64,000 nt of DNA. It comes from Balanoglossus misakiensis (Eukaryota; Hemichordata). The stretch spans positions 930,001 to 994,000 of the forward strand of contig CM082591.2 of assembly GCA_040954595.2 (NCBI GenBank), written 5' to 3'. Shown here piece after piece: positions 49,701 to 61,778 of the stretch. The notes beneath the pieces are model-generated. The model saw only the letters and a list, made by a program, of their open reading frames with translations. It searched no databases and was not told the DNA's origin. Each line of letters opens with the position of its first letter. The first letter of the stretch is position 1. The position numbers and the translations under genes were made by a program.

Positions 49701-52700
49701 CAGGAAAATGTTGAAAAATCGACGATTTTTCGACTTTGCGAATTTTCGAAATTTGGTCATTTTTTGAAAAAACCATGGGTTATAGCTCAGGAAAATGTTG
49801 AAAAATCGACGATTTTTCGACTTTGCGAATTTTCGAAATTTGGTCATTTTTTGAAAAAACCATGGGTTATAGCTCAGGAAAATGTTGAAAAATCGACGAT
49901 TTTTCGACTTTGCGAATTTTCGAAATTTGGTCATTTTTTGAAAAAACCATGGGTTATAGCTCAGGAAAATGTTGAAAAATCGACGATTTTTCGACTTTGC
50001 GAATTTTCGAAATTTGGTCATTTTTTGAAAAAACCATGGGTTATTATAGCTCAGGAAAATGTTGAAAAATCGACGATTTTTCGACTTTGCGAATTTTCGA
50101 AATTTGGTCAATTTTTGAAAAAACCATGGGTTATAGCTCAGGAAAATGTTGAAAAATCGACGATTTTTCGACTTTGCGAATTTTCGAAATTTGGTCATTT
50201 TTTGAAAAAACCATGGGTTATAGCTCAGGAAAATGTTGAAAAATCGACGATTTTTCGACTTTGCGAATTTTCGAAATTTGGTCATTTTTTGAAAAAACCA
50301 TGGGTTATAGCTCAGGAAAATGTTGAAAAATCGACGATTTTTCGACTTTGCGAATTTTCGAAATTTGGTCATTTTTTGAAAAAACCATGGGTTATAGCTC
50401 AGGAAAATGTTGAAAAATCGACGATTTTTCGACTTTGCGAATTTTCGAAATTTGGTCATTTTTTGAAAAAACCATGGGTTATAGCTCAGGAAAATGTTGA
50501 AAAATCGACGATTTTTCGACTTTGCGAATTTTCGAAATTTGGTCATTTTTTGAAAAAACCATGGGTTATAGCTCAGGAAAATGTTGAAAAATCGACGATT
50601 TTTCGACTTTGCGAATTTTCGAAATTTGGTCATTTTTTGAAAAAACCATGGGTTATAGCTCAGGAAAATGTTGAAAAATCGACGATTTTTCGACTTTGCG
50701 AATTTTCGAAATTTGGTCATTTTTTGAAAAAACCATGGGTTATAGCTCAGGAAAATGTTGAAAAATCGACGATTTTTCGACTTTGCGAATTTTCGAAATT
50801 TGGTCATTTTTTGAAAAAACCATGGGTTATAGCTCAGGAAAATGTTGAAAAATCGACGATTTTTCGACTTTGCGAATTTTCGAAATTTGGTCATTTTTTG
50901 AAAAAACCATGGGTTATAGCTCAGGAAAATGTTGAAAAATCGACGATTTTTCGACTTTGCGAATTTTCGAAATTTGGTCATTTTTTGAAAAAACCATGGG
51001 TTATAGCTCAGGAAAATGTTGAAAAATCGACGATTTTTCGACTTTGCGAATTTTCGAAATTTGGTCATTTTTTGAAAAAACCATGGGTTATAGCTCAGGA
51101 AAATGTTGAAAAATCGACGATTTTTCGACTTTGCGAATTTTCGAAATTTGGTCATTTTTTGAAAAAACCATGGGTTATAGCTCAGGAAAATGTTGAAAAA
51201 TCGACGATTTTTCGACTTTGCGAATTTTCGAAATTTGGTCATTTTTTGAAAAAACCATGGGTTATAGCTCAGGAAAATGTTGAAAAATCGACGATTTTTC
51301 GACTTTGCGAATTTTCGAAATTTGGTCATTTTTTGAAAAAACCATGGGTTATAGCTCAGGAAAATGTTGAAAAATCGACGATTTTTCGACTTTGCGAATT
51401 TTCGAAATTTGGTCATTTTTTGAAAAAACCATGGGTTATAGCTCAGGAAAATGTTGAAAAATCGACGATTTTTCGACTTTGCGAATTTTCGAAATTTGGT
51501 CATTTTTTGAAAAAACCATGGGTTATAGCTCAGGAAAATGTTGAAAAATCGACGATTTTTCGACTTTGCGAATTTTCGAAATTTGGTCATTTTTTGAAAA
51601 AACCATGGGTTATAGCTCAGGAAAATGTTGAAAAATCGACGATTTTTCGACTTTGCGAATTTTCGAAATTTGGTCATTTTTTGAAAAAACCATGGGTTAT
51701 AGCTCAGGAAAATGTTGAAAAATCGACGATTTTTCGACTTTGCGAATTTTCGAAATTTGGTCATTTTTTGAAAAAACCATGGGTTATAGCTCAGGAAAAT
51801 GTTGAAAAATCGTCGATTTTTCGACTTTGCGAATTTTCGAAATTTGGTCATTTTTTGAAAAAACCATGGGTTATAGCTCAGGAAAATGTTGAAAAATCGA
51901 TGATTTTTCGACTTTGCGAATTTTCGAAATTTGGTCATTTTTTGAAAAAACCATGGGTTATAGCTCAGGAAAATGTTGAAAAATCGACGATTTTTCGACT
52001 TTGCGAATTTTCGAAATTTGGTCATTTTTTGAAAAAACCATGGGTTATAGCTCAGGAAAATGTTGAAAAATCGACGATTTTTCGACTTTGCGAATTTTCG
52101 AAATTTGGTCATTTTTTGAAAAAACCATGGGTTATAGCTCAGGAAAATGTTGAAAAATCGACGATTTTTCGACTTTGCGAATTTTCGAAATTTGGTCAAT
52201 TTTTGAAAAAACCATGGGTTATAGCTCAGGAAAATGTTGAAAAATCGACGATTTTTCGACTTTGCGAATTTTCGAAATTTGGTCATTTTTTGAAAAAACC
52301 ATGGGTTATAGCTCAGGAAAATGTTGAAAAATCGACGATTTTTCGACTTTGCGAATTTTCGAAATTTGGTCATTTTTTGAAAAAACCATGGGTTATAGCT
52401 CAGGAAAATGTTGAAAAATCGACGATTTTTCGACTTTGCGAATTTTCGAAATTTGGTCATTTTTTTGAAAAAACCATGGGTTATAGCTCAGGAAAATGTT
52501 GAAAAATCGACGATTTTTCGACTTTGCGAATTTTCGAAATTTGGTCATTTTTTGAAAAAACCATGGGTTATAGCTCAGGAAAATGTTGAAAAATCGACGA
52601 TTTTTCGACTTTGCGAATTTTCGAAATTTGGTCATTTTTTGAAAAAACCATGGGTTATAGCTCAGGAAAATGTTGAAAAATCGACGATTTTTCGACTTTG

Positions 52701-55700
52701 CGAATTTTCGAAATTTGGTCATTTTTTGAAAAAACCATGGGTTATAGCTCAGGAAAATGTTGAAAAATCGACGATTTTTCGACTTTGCGAATTTTCGAAA
52801 TTTGGTCATTTTTTGAAAAAACCATGGGTTATAGCTCAGGAAAATGTTGAAAAATCGACGATTTTTCGACTTTGCGAATTTTCGAAATTTGGTCATTTTT
52901 TGAAAAAACCATGGGTTATAGCTCAGGAAAATGTTGAAAAATCGACGATTTTTCGACTTTGCGAATTTTCGAAATTTGGTCATTTTTTGAAAAAACCATG
53001 GGTTATAGCTCAGGAAAATGTTGAAAAATCGACGATTTTTCGACTTTGCGAATTTTCGAAATTTGGTCATTTTTTGAAAAAACCATGGGTTATAGCTCAG
53101 GAAAATGTTGAAAAATCGACGATTTTTCGACTTTGCGAATTTTCGAAATTTGGTCATTTTTTGAAAAAACCATGGGTTATAGCTCAGGAAAATGTTGAAA
53201 AATCGACGATTTTTCGACTTTGCGAATTTTCGAAATTTGGTCATTTTTTGAAAAAACCATGGGTTATAGCTCAGGAAAATGTTGAAAAATCGACGATTTT
53301 TCGACTTTGCGAATTTTCGAAATTTGGTCATTTTTTGAAAAAACCATGGGTTATAGCTCAGGAAAATGTTGAAAAATCGACGATTTTTCGACTTTGCGAA
53401 TTTTCGAAATTTGGTCATTTTTTGAAAAAACCATGGGTTATAGCTCAGGAAAATGTTGAAAAATCGACGATTTTTCGACTTTGCGAATTTTCGAAATTTG
53501 GTCATTTTTTGAAAAAACCATGGGTTATAGCTCAGGAAAATGTTGAAAAATCGACGATTTTTCGACTTTGCGAATTTTCGAAATTTGGTCATTTTTTGAA
53601 AAAACCATGGGTTATAGCTCAGGAAAATGTTGAAAAATCGACGATTTTTCGACTTTGCGAATTTTCGAAATTTGGTCATTTTTTGAAAAAACCATGGGTT
53701 ATAGCTCAGGAAAATGTTGAAAAATCGACGATTTTTCGACTTTGCGAATTTTCGAAATTTGGTCATTTTTTGAAAAAACCATGGGTTATAGCTCAGGAAA
53801 ATGTTGAAAAATCGACGATTTTTCGACTTTGCGAATTTTCGAAATTTGGTCATTTTTTGAAAAAACCATGGGTTATAGCTCAGGAAAATGTTGAAAAATC
53901 GACGATTTTTCGACTTTGCGAATTTTCGAAATTTGGTCATTTTTTGAAAAAACCATGGGTTATAGCTCAGGAAAATGTTGAAAAATCGATGATTTTTCGA
54001 CTTTGCGAATTTTCGAAATTTGGTCATTTTTTGAAAAAACCATGGGTTATAGCTCAGGAAAATGTTGAAAAATCGACGATTTTTCGACTTTGCGAATTTT
54101 CGAAATTTGGTCATTTTTTGAAAAAACCATGGGTTATAGCTCAGGAAAATGTTGAAAAATCGACGATTTTTCGACTTTGCGAATTTTCGAAATTTGGTCA
54201 TTTTTTGAAAAAACCATGGGTTATAGCTCAGGAAAATGTTGAAAAATCGACGATTTTTCGACTTTGCGAATTTTCGAAATTTGGTCATTTTTTGAAAAAA
54301 CCATGGGTTATAGCTCAGGAAAATGTTGAAAAATCGACGATTTTTCGACTTTGCGAATTTTCGAAATTTGGTCATTTTTTGAAAAAACCATGGGTTATAG
54401 CTCAGGAAAATGTTGAAAAATCGACGATTTTTTGACTTTGCGAATTTTCGAAATTTGGTCATTTTTTGAAAAAACCATGGGTTATAGCTCAGGAAAATGT
54501 TGAAAAATCGACGATTTTTCGACTTTGCGAATTTTCGAAAATTGGTCATTTTTTGAAAAAACCATGGGTTATAGCTCAGGAAAATGTTGAAAAATCGACG
54601 ATTTTTCGACTTTGCGAATTTTCGAAAATTGGTCATTTTTTGAAAAAACCATGGGTTATAGCTCAGGAAAATGTTGAAAAATCGACGATTTTTCGACTTT
54701 GCGAATTTTCGAAATTTGGTCATTTTTTGAAAAAACCATGGGTTATAGCTCAGGAAAATGTTGAAAAATCGACGATTTTTCGACTTTGCGAATTTTCGAA
54801 ATTTGGTCATTTTTTGAAAAAACCATGGGTTATAGCTCAGGAAAATGTTGAAAAATCGACGATTTTTCGACTTTGCGAATTTTCGAAATTTGGTCATTTT
54901 TTGAAAAAACCATGGGTTATAGCTCAGGAAAATGTTGAAAAATCGACGATTTTTCGACTTTGCGAATTTTCGAAATTTGGTCATTTTTTGAAAAAACCAT
55001 GGGTTATAGCTCAGGAAAATGTTGAAAAATCGACGATTTTTCGACTTTGCGAATTTTCGAAATTTGGTCATTTTTTGAAAAAACCATGGGTTATAGCTCA
55101 GGAAAATGTTGAAAAATCGACGATTTTTCGACTTTGCGAATTTTCGAAAATTGGTCATTTTTTGAAAAAACCATGGGTTATAGCTCAGGAAAATGTTGAA
55201 AAATCGACGATTTTTCGACTTTGCGAATTTTCGAAATTTGGTCATTTTTTGAAAAAACCATGGGTTATAGCTCAGGAAAATGTTGAAAAATCGACGATTT
55301 TTCGACTTTGCGAATTTTCGAAATTTGGTCATTTTTTGAAAAAACCATGGGTTATAGCTCAGGAAAATGTTGAAAAATCGACGATTTTTCGACTTTGCGA
55401 ATTTTCGAAATTTGGTCATTTTTTGAAAAAACCATGGGTTATAGCTCAGGAAAATGTTGAAAAATCGACGATTTTTCGACTTTGCGAATTTTCGAAATTT
55501 GGTCATTTTTTGAAAAAACCATGGGTTATAGCTCAGGAAAATGTTGAAAAATCGACGATTTTTCGACTTTGCGAATTTTCGAAATTTGGTCATTTTTTGA
55601 AAAAAACATGGGTTATAGCTCAGGAAAATGTTGAAAAATCGACGATTTTTCGACTTTGCGAATTTTCGAAATTTGGTCATTTTTTTGAAAAAACCATGGG

Positions 55701-56750
55701 TTATAGCTCAGGAAAATGTTGAAAAATCGACGATTTTTCGACTTTGCGAATTTTCGAAATTTGGTCATTTTTTGAAAAAACCATGGGTTATAGCTCAGGA
55801 AAATGTTGAAAAATCGACGATTTTTCGACTTTGCGAATTTTCGAAATTTGGTCATTTTTTGAAAAAACCATGGGTTATAGCTCAGGAAAATGTTGAAAAA
55901 TCGACGATTTTTCGACTTTGCGAATTTTCGAAATTTGGTCATTTTTTGAAAAAACCATGGGTTATAGCTCAGGAAAATGTTGAAAAATCGACGATTTTTC
56001 GACTTTGCGAATTTTCGAAATTTGGTCATTTTTTGAAAAAAACATGGGTTATAGCTCAGGAAAATGTTGAAAAATCGACGATTTTTCGACTTTGCGAATT
56101 TTCGAAATTTGGTCATTTTTTGAAAAAAACATGGGTTATAGCTCAGGAAAATGTTGAAAAATCGACGATTTTTCGACTTTGCGAATTTTCGAAATTTGGT
56201 CATTTTTTTGAAAAAACCATGGGTTATAGCTCAGGAAAATGTTGAAAAATCGACGATTTTTCGACTTTGCGAATTTTCGAAATTTGGTCATTTTTTGAAA
56301 AAACCATGGGTTATAGCTCAGGAAAATGTTGAAAAATCGACGATTTTTCGACTTTGCGAATTTTCGAAATTTGGTCATTTTTTGAAAAAACCATGGGTTA
56401 TAGCTCAGGAAAATGTTGAAAAATCGACGATTTTTCGACTTTGCGAATTTTCGAAATTTGGTCATTTTTTGAAAAAACCATGGGTTATAGCTCAGGAAAA
56501 TGTTGAAAAATCGACGATTTTTCGACTTTGCGAATTTTCGAAATTTGGTCATTTTTTGAAAAAACCATGGGTTATAGCTCAGGAAAATGTTGAAAAATCG
56601 ACGATTTTTCGACTTTGCGAATTTTCGAAATTTGGTCATTTTTTGAAAAAACCATGGGTTATAGCTCAGGAAAATGTTGAAAAATCGACGATTTTTCGAC
56701 TTTGCGAATTTTCGAAATTTGGTCATTTTTTGAAAAAATCATGGGTTATA
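46791..56750 (-). repeat. Satellite block 5, inverted, homogeneous subfamily B
   Basis: About 114 reverse-orientation B-type monomers (GTTGAAAAATCGACG, AACCATGGG). From about 48.8 to 56.7 kb the copies are almost identical, with only isolated changes such as GAAAATTGG for GAAATTTGG (54540, 54627, 55149), TCGATGA at 51900 and 53988, and AACATGGG. The part from 46.8 to 48.8 kb has frequent indels and one disrupted monomer. Confidence 0.92.
48711..48801. other. Disrupted satellite monomer with foreign-looking 25-bp patch
   Basis: After TTTTTCGACT the monomer is replaced by CTCGGAGATGTGTAT then CTCTGCTGTCC before AATTTTTGAAAAAACC resumes. The next monomer is shortened and carries TTACTAGC for TTATAGC. 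It is the only non-satellite patch inside the inverted arm. Confidence 0.75.
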
Positions 56751-56880
56751 GCTCATGAAAATCTTCAAAAATCGAGGATGTTTCGACTTTGCGAATTTTC
56801 GAAATTTGGTCATTTTTTTGAAATCAAAAATGAGTTATTTTTTGACACTTTTCATGAGCTATAACCCGTGAAAATGTCCT
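56751..56880 (-). repeat. Diverged right-edge satellite monomer
   Basis: The array ends with one A-type unit bearing GAGGATGTTTCGACTT, then TTGAAATCAAAAATGAGTT and a last GAGCTATAACCCGTGAAAA in the opposite orientation, i.e. plus-type sequence beyond the inverted arm. Confidence 0.8.
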
Positions 56881-57514
56881 AAAATGACAAAATTAGGATA
56901 GTCTTACCTTCATAATCGCTTGTTCTCACACATACGTACACATACACATTACCAAGCACAAGCAAAAATGCACGGACAAATTTTCTTCGCATTCAATGCG
57001 TACCAACCTTCAGATTGACGTTTGTTCTTTTGTTGCCGTTAACGATAATAGGAAAATACAAACATTATGTAAATTCTAAACACAAGTATTGAGATGACGT
57101 CTCTGATCACAATGTCAGCTGCAGCAGTAGTGGGAATGTCGTTTCTAGTTGGAGACTTTCTGCTTCCTACTATTTATGAAAAATAGAAACATGACTCAAT
57201 TTTTTCCAAACTTTACAACAATATCACTGCATACACATTTTTTTAAAACTCTAATCAAATCTACGGTGGCGGTCGGACGTACTTCTTTAGCAGAAAACAA
57301 GTACATCTGTATTTGTCATGTACCATGAAAATTTGAAACTAAAAAACAAACAGACAGATAAAGGAAATTACAAAAACTACTTTAAAAGAAAAGCTCTATT
57401 CAAAATACGACTTCGTGTTCGGGTTTCGAACCATTTCTAGTAAGTGTCTCATCCGGGCACTACAAGAGTCTGCGCACAACCTCGTTTTCCAGGCACCTGT
57501 TGCACACACAAATG
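56881..57514. other. Intergenic, nothing recognised
   Basis: AT-rich sequence without a recognisable exon. Probably includes the 3' UTR of the minus-strand gene ending at 57515. Confidence 0.4.
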
Positions 57515-58602
57515 TTAACTGACGTCATCATAAGCCGGTGGTAACTCTGGTTCCCTCTCCTCGCCGTCCTCTGAATTCGCGCCCTCTGTCGAACCGTCTA
57601 CAAGGCTGTCGTAGGAAGGAGGTGGAATATTGTCATATTTTCTTGGCGGTTTGTAAGAAGGCGGCGGGACCAGTCCGACAGGTTCACTGCCATTTTCATC
57701 ACCACCATCGCAAAGGGGCGCTGTCGGTGGAAGATCGTCATCAGATGGGCCCCTTATCTCCCTGTAAACTGGAGAGGTTCCCCTAACACTGGGGTGAAGG
57801 TACATATATACGGTTGTGCTATTTTGACGAACGCTCCGTCGAGTTTGTGAGTCGATGCATCCTTCTGAAATAAAGAGAAATTCTTTAACCCTTTCACCAC
57901 CATGAGTCAGTCCAAACCCATTGTTTTCTATGTTAGGTTTTTAAAATTACTTATCGACATGGTTTTGCTACATTTTTTTGTCATAAAACTCAAATATTGA
58001 TTGAATAGAATTTAATTGGCCCTTCAATAAGACTAGAAATATTTCATGCGTCACCAACCTTCCATATTTGAATGAAGAAATCTTGCATCCGCCCTCCGCC
58101 GCTTCTCAACGTAATACTGAACGACGAATACAGCCGTCGCCAAGATTAGCATCGATGAGAAGATTTTAACTGAGGCCCGCACGGCATCCATGGCGTAAGA
58201 GTCATCTGAAGAGTTTTGTAACGACTCCGTCGCTACCGTTACGATGTGTTTTTCCGCGCCACCATATGAAATCCCGTCTCCGACGTCCCTTGTGTTGAAG
58301 TGGTCAGCTGTTTTAATAAAAAGACAGACAAAAAACTAAACGACAAATTGAAGACAACATTTCGGGGTATAATGTTTGAATTTTTTTGCAGTGACTGAAA
58401 GTGGATGAAACTTGTAGATATTAAATTCTGTATTTAGCTATGATTAGATTTGATTATCCCAACCTAGAAAGCATCTTCAGGATATTGATATTGAGAAATA
58501 AAACTTACCATATTCGGTGACATTCCTCATATTACACTCGACTGTCGTCGTGAAAAAGATGAAATAACTAACTGCACTGACGGTATATTTCCCGGGCGTC
58601 AT
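57515..58602 (-). CDS. Single-pass membrane protein with PPxY-rich cytoplasmic tail
   Basis: Three coding exons (58509-58602, 58059-58307, 57515-57864; phases 1,1) give 230 residues. The first ~23 residues (ending TTTVEC) look like a signal peptide. A short extracellular part follows with potential N-glycosylation sites (NVT, NSS). Then comes a transmembrane segment (about residues 72-94, SMLILATAVFVVQYYV) and a basic stop-transfer KRRR. The tail is acidic and Pro-rich, with PPPSYKPP, PPPSYDSL and PPAYDD: three PPxY motifs, the classical ligands of WW domains in Nedd4-type ubiquitin ligases. The layout recalls adaptors such as WBP1L or PMEPA1, but no orthology is claimed. A MITE-like fragment lies in intron 2. 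The start was chosen as the ATG giving the signal-like N-terminus. Confidence 0.75.
57885..57940. mobile_element. Partial copy of MITE-like element
   Basis: TTAACCCTTTCACCACCATG followed by CAGTCCAAACCCATTG and TTTTCTATG matches the left half of the element at 8650-8736. It is preceded by TTAA. The right inverted end is not evident, so this copy looks truncated or diverged. It lies in intron 2 of the 57515-58602 gene. Confidence 0.65.
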
Positions 58603-60597
58603 CTTCAAATCACAGGTGGGCAGGCGGAGGAGAGAAGTCTTTCTTCATCAACGCGTGTCTTCAAGTTCTGGATCCATTTGTTAATTCTTGTTTGCAAGAC
58701 GGTAAACTTTGCGACCTGGGAGGGTGAAAATGACGACTATTATATGAATGTGTAAATTACACAAATGGTAAGTTCATGACATTTAAAATTCAACACGGTT
58801 GTTACGTAAGTTTTCGAACAATGATCCTGCCAAACAATGCAATTCTCCACTGTTTATTGGATTGCTTGTCGCAAGTGTGATGTCCTGCCCATATGTCCCC
58901 AACCCCCGGTACCGCGTTTCAAAGAGAAACGTTTGCTGTATGTACTAAAGTTATTGCCTGCTGGCGAAAATCGTCCACAACATCATATTAATGTCAGTTA
59001 CGACCGAAAAAGGCTTGCAATTCCCCGAACAATTAATAAATATAACATTCGATAACTTTTCCATTAGTTTTGTTATGCGCATCTAGCTCCATGTGCGTAT
59101 CAACTGCGGTTCATTGCCATGCAGCTTGGGGAATTCACGTATAATAAAATTTTGCCGGAAAACAGGTCTCACTTACGCATTGACAGCCCTATATACGATA
59201 ACAGATTATCAAGGAGCTAGCAAGCAGTATCCATGACACTACGTGCAGTTTGTGACAACATGTTTCTGAATGTCAAAGAGCAGGGCACAATGACAAAAAT
59301 ATAAATGTGTTAAAATTACAGCTGGTATCGTTTAATGAGATGCGAATATGTGAACAAATTTAGAAACTTGTAGAATTTGTTATACATGCTGGTTTGGCGA
59401 ATATAGGTCGGGGAACACAGACCCTCCACACAGGGACTTTGTGTGGAGGCAAGGTTGGTCCCTCATTGTTCGGGTTCACTGCGAAACTGTGCCGGGTAAT
59501 TGTAACCTTCAACCAGTAGCACAACAGTGAACAGACGAGGTTCGCCGCAATATGTTCGTGACTAATTCTGGCCACTTGTCACTTACCTCTGAATGAAAAG
59601 TCTCTTGTCTCAACAGACAAGAGGTTAGTCGACTGGCACTCGACCAATGACCGCAGCTTGAGCCATAAAAATAAAAGTTCGTGTGGAACGTGCTAGTTCT
59701 CTACAATACGTTGCGCTCTCAGCTGTGAAGTCAACTTTTATCGTGTCACCAGTGGTACAACACAACTGTGTATGGACACATTTTCTAAATGTCACGTAAC
59801 TTATCGTGGAATCTTGAATCAACATGCGATGCTTTGGGTGTTTGGGTGCAAGCTTAATTGGAACAGTAGGGTCATACCAACCCGTCGCTTTCTCCCACTC
59901 GCTGTCAACGCAAGATTGACCCGAAAAACAACGACGTCGTTTTGATGTGACGACGCACGGCAGAGTGCAGTGTCGCTGAATATCGTTGCAAACCAGGGAA
60001 CGCTTTGCGACGACAGACAGTATGGTACAATGTATTTATAGCCGCAGGGAGATAGGTGATCTCCGTACTGTATGTGAAGGGTCATCGCGTCGGTATTAAA
60101 ACAATTCTCCCGGACACCTCGTTACCCTTTTACCTACACTGTCTCGTGATCGCACAAAAATAACCACACGATTGTCTCTCTTGCAAAAGTTCACCAGGTT
60201 GCTGTTCTTTTTCGTGCATTTAATAAAAAAACACCCTGAAAATAGGCGCTTGTTAAATTAGATGCAATATAGTGCAGTTTTGATATTTCTTTTATTGTCG
60301 AAATTAAACGATTGAAATAATTGCGACCATAGTGAAGATTGTTGGGCGTGACATAGTCATCAGTGACCTATGGCCAATGCGATAGAAATCTGAGGTGACC
60401 TAGTACTATTGATATAAATCAGTTTCGGAGATACCATGATTCATCCAGCGACGTCTCTCTCTCTCTCTCCCCTTCCCCTCTCTCTATATGAGGGCGCTAT
60501 ACTTCCGTTAGAAGTGACGCGACCATGAAGTCACGTACCAACTACATGTACTAGCATGTACAGATCACTTTAACATTTCAATGATGAGAACGCCACA
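58603..60597. other. Intergenic, no gene recognised
   Basis: No exon with family similarity. A (TC)n run lies at about 60453-60486. A minus-strand AATAAA (plus TTTATT 60291-60296) could be the poly(A) signal of the PTS gene ending at 60598. Confidence 0.45.
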
Positions 60598-61778
60598 TTA
60601 TTCACCTCTGTAAAATGCCACATTTTTATCCGTTTCATGAACCCTAACCTCGTACAGCAGTCCCTTAGGTAACTGTTCCTGCAGGTTGTCCCAAATGAAG
60701 ATTGTGATGTTCTCTACAGTACTGACATTGTCCTTGAAGTACACCACATCCTTGTCGATGTTTTTGTGGTCAAGATGATCCATGATGCAAGTCTGTATTT
60801 GAACGAGGAAAAGAAGACGAACTTTAACTCTAAACCGACTTTCTCTCACTGAACTAGAGCACACATTACTAAGAGTCATCTTAAAGATCTTGCTCCACCC
60901 AGAAAGACACTTTTTTCGCAGAAATTTTCCAAGACTGGTTGATCGCTTACCTTCATGTATTTTTTCAGGTCAGTTATGTTCACCACCATTCCAGTCACTG
61001 GATCCACCTGCAGTGATGGAAATGTTTCTTGTGAGATAGAAGAATGAAAACTTAACCCCAAAGTATTCAGTTCTATATAGGTGTAGACAAAACTATCCTT
61101 ACATAATTCACGTAGTCTTTCTCCATGGAATTTTAAACTACAGTTCATAGGACTTCATTTATTTGTCATAATTTAACTTTCAAACGAAAACTAATCTCAC
61201 CTTTCCTTTCACGATTACTTCAACTGTAAAAAAATGAGAAGAAAATATATGAACTTCTGTATAACATGATCAAAACTTCGTGCATTGTCTGGTAACAATA
61301 ATTACTTTGGCATTTACACGGATTTGGTGTTAGAACTGTGCTAATCTCACTTGGTTCTAGGACTGTGCTAGCCCACTGGTGAGTACAAGTAGATGGTGAA
61401 AATTATTGATAAATCATACTCACCTTTATAATTATGCCCGTGTCCATTAGGGTTATTACAAGGACCATATAACTCTTTGTTCTCTTCATCAGTCAGCTGG
61501 GGACTACATTGGGATTAAGAAAATGACACGAGTTTGGATGTCAGGATTCAAGACTTGGGCCAACCACACCATATGTCATCAGTGTGGGGGCCTCAATTTA
61601 ACACGGCCTCGGCGTGACACAGTATCATTTAGCAACTTAAAAATAAGATAAAGCTACTGTCGTTCTCTACCAGTGAAAATTATCAATTAAAATACACTCA
61701 ATTTTACCTGTGCAAGCGATGAGCAGAACTAAACGATTCGATCCTACTGATGTAAACTTCTCGCGTACGTCCCTCCAT
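60598..61778 (-). CDS. PTS: 6-pyruvoyl-tetrahydropterin synthase
   Basis: Five coding exons (61708-61778, 61424-61503, 61201-61223, 60951-61007, 60598-60792) join in phase to 141 residues; the human enzyme has 145. The enzyme converts 7,8-dihydroneopterin triphosphate to 6-pyruvoyl-tetrahydropterin, the second step of tetrahydrobiopterin synthesis. All key elements are present: SSAHRL with the first zinc-binding His, [12 protein letters not shown] with the catalytic Cys and the two further zinc His, [25 protein letters not shown] (Asp-His pair), [15 protein letters not shown] and the C-terminal [13 protein letters not shown] with the substrate-binding Glu. The third coding exon is only 23 bases. 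The short exon 1 carries the ATG at 61776-61778. BH4 serves aromatic amino-acid hydroxylases and nitric-oxide synthase. Little doubt about identity. Confidence 0.96.

Larger units (their letters stand above)
20578..56870. repeat. Giant 87-bp tandem satellite, about 415 monomers, with internal inversion
   Basis: The whole span is built from one 87-bp monomer. On the plus strand in the left part it contains GACCAAATTTCGAAA, TTCGCAAAGTCGAAAAATC, TCGATTTTT, TTTTCCTGAGCTATAACCC and ATG(A/G)TTTTTTCAAAAAAT. From about 45.15 kb onward the reverse complement is on the plus strand. Estimated counts are about 281 monomers left and 134 right of the switch. No transposase, gene or non-satellite spacer was seen inside it, apart from the junction and one disrupted monomer near 48.7 kb. 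Satellite family name and chromosomal position unknown. Confidence 0.98.

Noticed and set aside
48807-55722. Long ORFs on both strands in the inverted arm (1255 codons minus, 1231 codons plus)
   Set aside because: Same satellite cause; simultaneous full-length ORFs on opposite strands and interruption by one-base slips argue against a protein.
20578-56870. CRISPR-like array
   Set aside because: The monomers are contiguous with no unique spacers, and the genome is eukaryotic.
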